A model generated the notes under the pieces. It saw nothing but the letters and a program-made list of their open reading frames with translations. It was not told where the DNA came from and ran no database searches. DNA of 35,027 nucleotides, from positions 1 to 35,027 of the forward strand of contig CAZPDM010000042.1 in NCBI GenBank assembly GCA_964585305.1. Direction: 5' to 3'. Positions 33,770 to 35,027 of the stretch are shown one piece after another. A program made the translations under genes and the position numbers. Source of the DNA: CAZPDM01 sp964585305 (GTDB lineage Bacteria; Planctomycetota; Uabimicrobiia; Uabimicrobiales; JABWCH01). Numbering within the stretch: the stretch's first letter is position 1; every line of letters begins with the position of its first letter.

Positions 33770-34981
33770 ATGTTTGATTTAGTAAAAATTCAATCTGCTT
33801 TAGCTCAGGAAAAAATGGATGGATGGTTATTTTATAATTTTAAAAATCTTGATGCTTCTGCAAATAATATTCTATCTATGCCAGATAATATGTTAACACG
33901 ACGATGGTTTTATTTTATTCCACAAAGTGGAGAGCCCATTAAATTAGTACACAAAATTGAAAGCGCAGCATTAGATCATTTGCCAGGACTCAAACGTTGC
34001 TATGCAGGATGGAAACAATTGCATCATGAACTTTGGACATTTCTATCTTCTTATAAAAAAATTTGTATGCAATATTCTCCTATGAATGCTATTCCATATA
34101 TTTCTACTGTAGATGCTGGAACTGTTGAACTTATTAAAAGCCTTGGAGTGGAAGTTGTTTCTTCCGCAAATCTTATCCAATCTTTTGAAGCAGTTTGGAA
34201 TGAATCTGGACGTAAAAGCCATTGCCAAGCAGCTCAACATCTTGTTGAAATTGTACAACAAGCCTTTCATTATGTTGCTGATTTAATACATGCGCAACAA
34301 CCTATCCATGAATATCAAGTACAACAATATATCCTTGGCCAATTTGCGCAAAGAAAAATGATTTATGATCATCCTCCTATTGTTGCTGTAAATCAAAATA
34401 GCGGAAACCCTCACTATGAACCAACTGTTGAAAATAGCTGTCCAATTAAAAAAGACGATTTCCTTTTAATCGATCTCTGGGCAAAATTAGATCAACCAGA
34501 AGCAGTCTATGCTGATATTACCTGGGTTGGCATGGTTGCGGAAACAGTTAGTAAAAAACATGCAGAAATATTTGAAATTGTCCGCAATGCACGCGACGCC
34601 GCAGTAAGATTTATAAAAAATGGGCTGCAAAAAAAACAAGCTGTATGTGGCTATCAAGTGGATGATGCTTGTCGAAATGTGATTGAAAAAGCTGGTTATG
34701 GAGAATACTTTGTCCATCGAACCGGACATAGCATTGGGCAAGGAGTTCATTGGAAAGGTGCTAATATAGATAACTTTGAAACCAGAGATGAACGCCATCT
34801 GACCGAAGGACTTTGTTTTTCAATTGAGCCAGGTATTTATCTTCCTGAATTTGGTGTACGATCTGAAATAGATGTTTATATACATAATGGACAAGCACGA
34901 GTTTCTCCTATTCCCGCTCAAGGGCAAATTATCCCTATTTTGGCACAAAATTGGCCTAATCAACTTAGTGATATATGTTAA
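33770..34981 (+). CDS. M24 family metallopeptidase (Xaa-Pro aminopeptidase-like)
   Basis: 403 residues. An N-terminal creatinase/prolidase domain (~1-145, MDGWLFYNFKNLD, RRWFYFIPQSGEP) precedes the pita-bread catalytic domain. The five metal ligands are visible: Asp235 (LLIDLWA), Asp249 (YADITW), His320 (HRTGHSIG), Glu353 (SIEPGIY) and Glu366 (VRSEIDVYI). The enzyme would therefore bind two Mn, Co or Fe ions and release an N-terminal residue before proline or split Xaa-Pro dipeptides. It lacks a signal peptide, so it acts in the cytoplasm. AAGGA six bases before the ATG supports the start. A terminator follows at once, so it ends the unit begun by the S51-like gene or stands alone. Confidence 0.93.
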   Translation: MFDLVKIQSALAQEKMDGWLFYNFKNLDASANNILSMPDNMLTRRWFYFIPQSGEPIKLVHKIESAALDHLPGLKRCYAGWKQLHHELWTFLSSYKKICMQYSPMNAIPYISTVDAGTVELIKSLGVEVVSSANLIQSFEAVWNESGRKSHCQAAQHLVEIVQQAFHYVADLIHAQQPIHEYQVQQYILGQFAQRKMIYDHPPIVAVNQNSGNPHYEPTVENSCPIKKDDFLLIDLWAKLDQPEAVYADITWVGMVAETVSKKHAEIFEIVRNARDAAVRFIKNGLQKKQAVCGYQVDDACRNVIEKAGYGEYFVHRTGHSIGQGVHWKGANIDNFETRDERHLTEGLCFSIEPGIYLPEFGVRSEIDVYIHNGQARVSPIPAQGQIIPILAQNWPNQLSDIC

Positions 34982-34985
34982 ATAG

Positions 34986-35020
34986 TAGCTTGCCATTTTT
35001 GGCAAGCTAAAACATTTTTT
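34986..35020 (+). terminator. Intrinsic terminator of the M24 gene
   Basis: TAGCTTGCC (34986-34994) pairs with GGCAAGCTA (35001-35009) around ATTTTT, then AAACATTTTTT, right after the stop codon. Confidence 0.85.
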
Positions 35021-35027
35021 AAAAGGC

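Overview
The window is AT-rich, Gram-negative-type bacterial chromosome. It carries lpxB (lipid A synthesis), several exported proteins with signal peptides, and three very different Hanks-type Ser/Thr kinases in 35 kb, one of them fused to an FGE-sulfatase (formylglycine-generating-enzyme fold) domain and one to TPRs. A DUF3754 protein and a beta-helix/channel-like protein add to this. The mixture suggests the PVC group, most likely a low-GC planctomycete-like lineage. That placement is inference from gene content; there is no rRNA or other marker here to prove it. No tRNA, rRNA, CRISPR array, transposase or phage gene was recognised.

Layout. At the left edge is the 3' part of a gene for an AAA/STAND-like ATPase with a Lys/Ser/Thr-rich repetitive N-terminal part (+). 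It is followed by a 450-nt non-coding stretch full of hairpins and by a kinase-FGE fusion (-) whose last ~80 bases look like a diversified variable region. Then come a DHA2-type drug exporter (-), a two-hairpin membrane protein (+), an exported alpha-amylase with a CBM20 starch-binding domain (-), an unknown membrane protein (-) and a divergent serine acetyltransferase (+). A kinase-TM-TPR protein, an exported S9 peptidase and a 1206-residue DUF3754 protein with about ten C-terminal beta repeats follow, all on (-). Next is a likely two-gene unit (beta-helix/channel-like protein, then lpxB), a membrane-anchored FN3 protein, a small exported protein, miaA and ackA, all on (-). The right end is on (+): a 1540-residue protein joining a non-RD kinase, a GTPase, a membrane segment and coiled-coil repeats, then an S51-like peptidase and an M24 metallopeptidase.

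How the parts fit. Most genes sit alone between their own hairpins and promoters, so this is mainly a mosaic of single-gene units. Housekeeping functions are clear (lpxB, miaA, ackA, cysE). Starch and peptide use (amylase, S9, S51, M24) would feed a fermentative or mixed metabolism in which acetate kinase makes ATP. The unusual content is in signalling: the kinase-FGE protein with an adenine-depleted C-terminus typical of diversity-generating retroelement (DGR) targets, next to an AAA/STAND-like ATPase, and the kinase-GTPase-coiled-coil giant. No reverse transcriptase or template repeat lies in this window, so the DGR reading rests on the variable-region signature alone.

Several start codons were moved to internal ATGs with a better ribosome binding site: 6314, 10467, 19393, 24311 and 32740.
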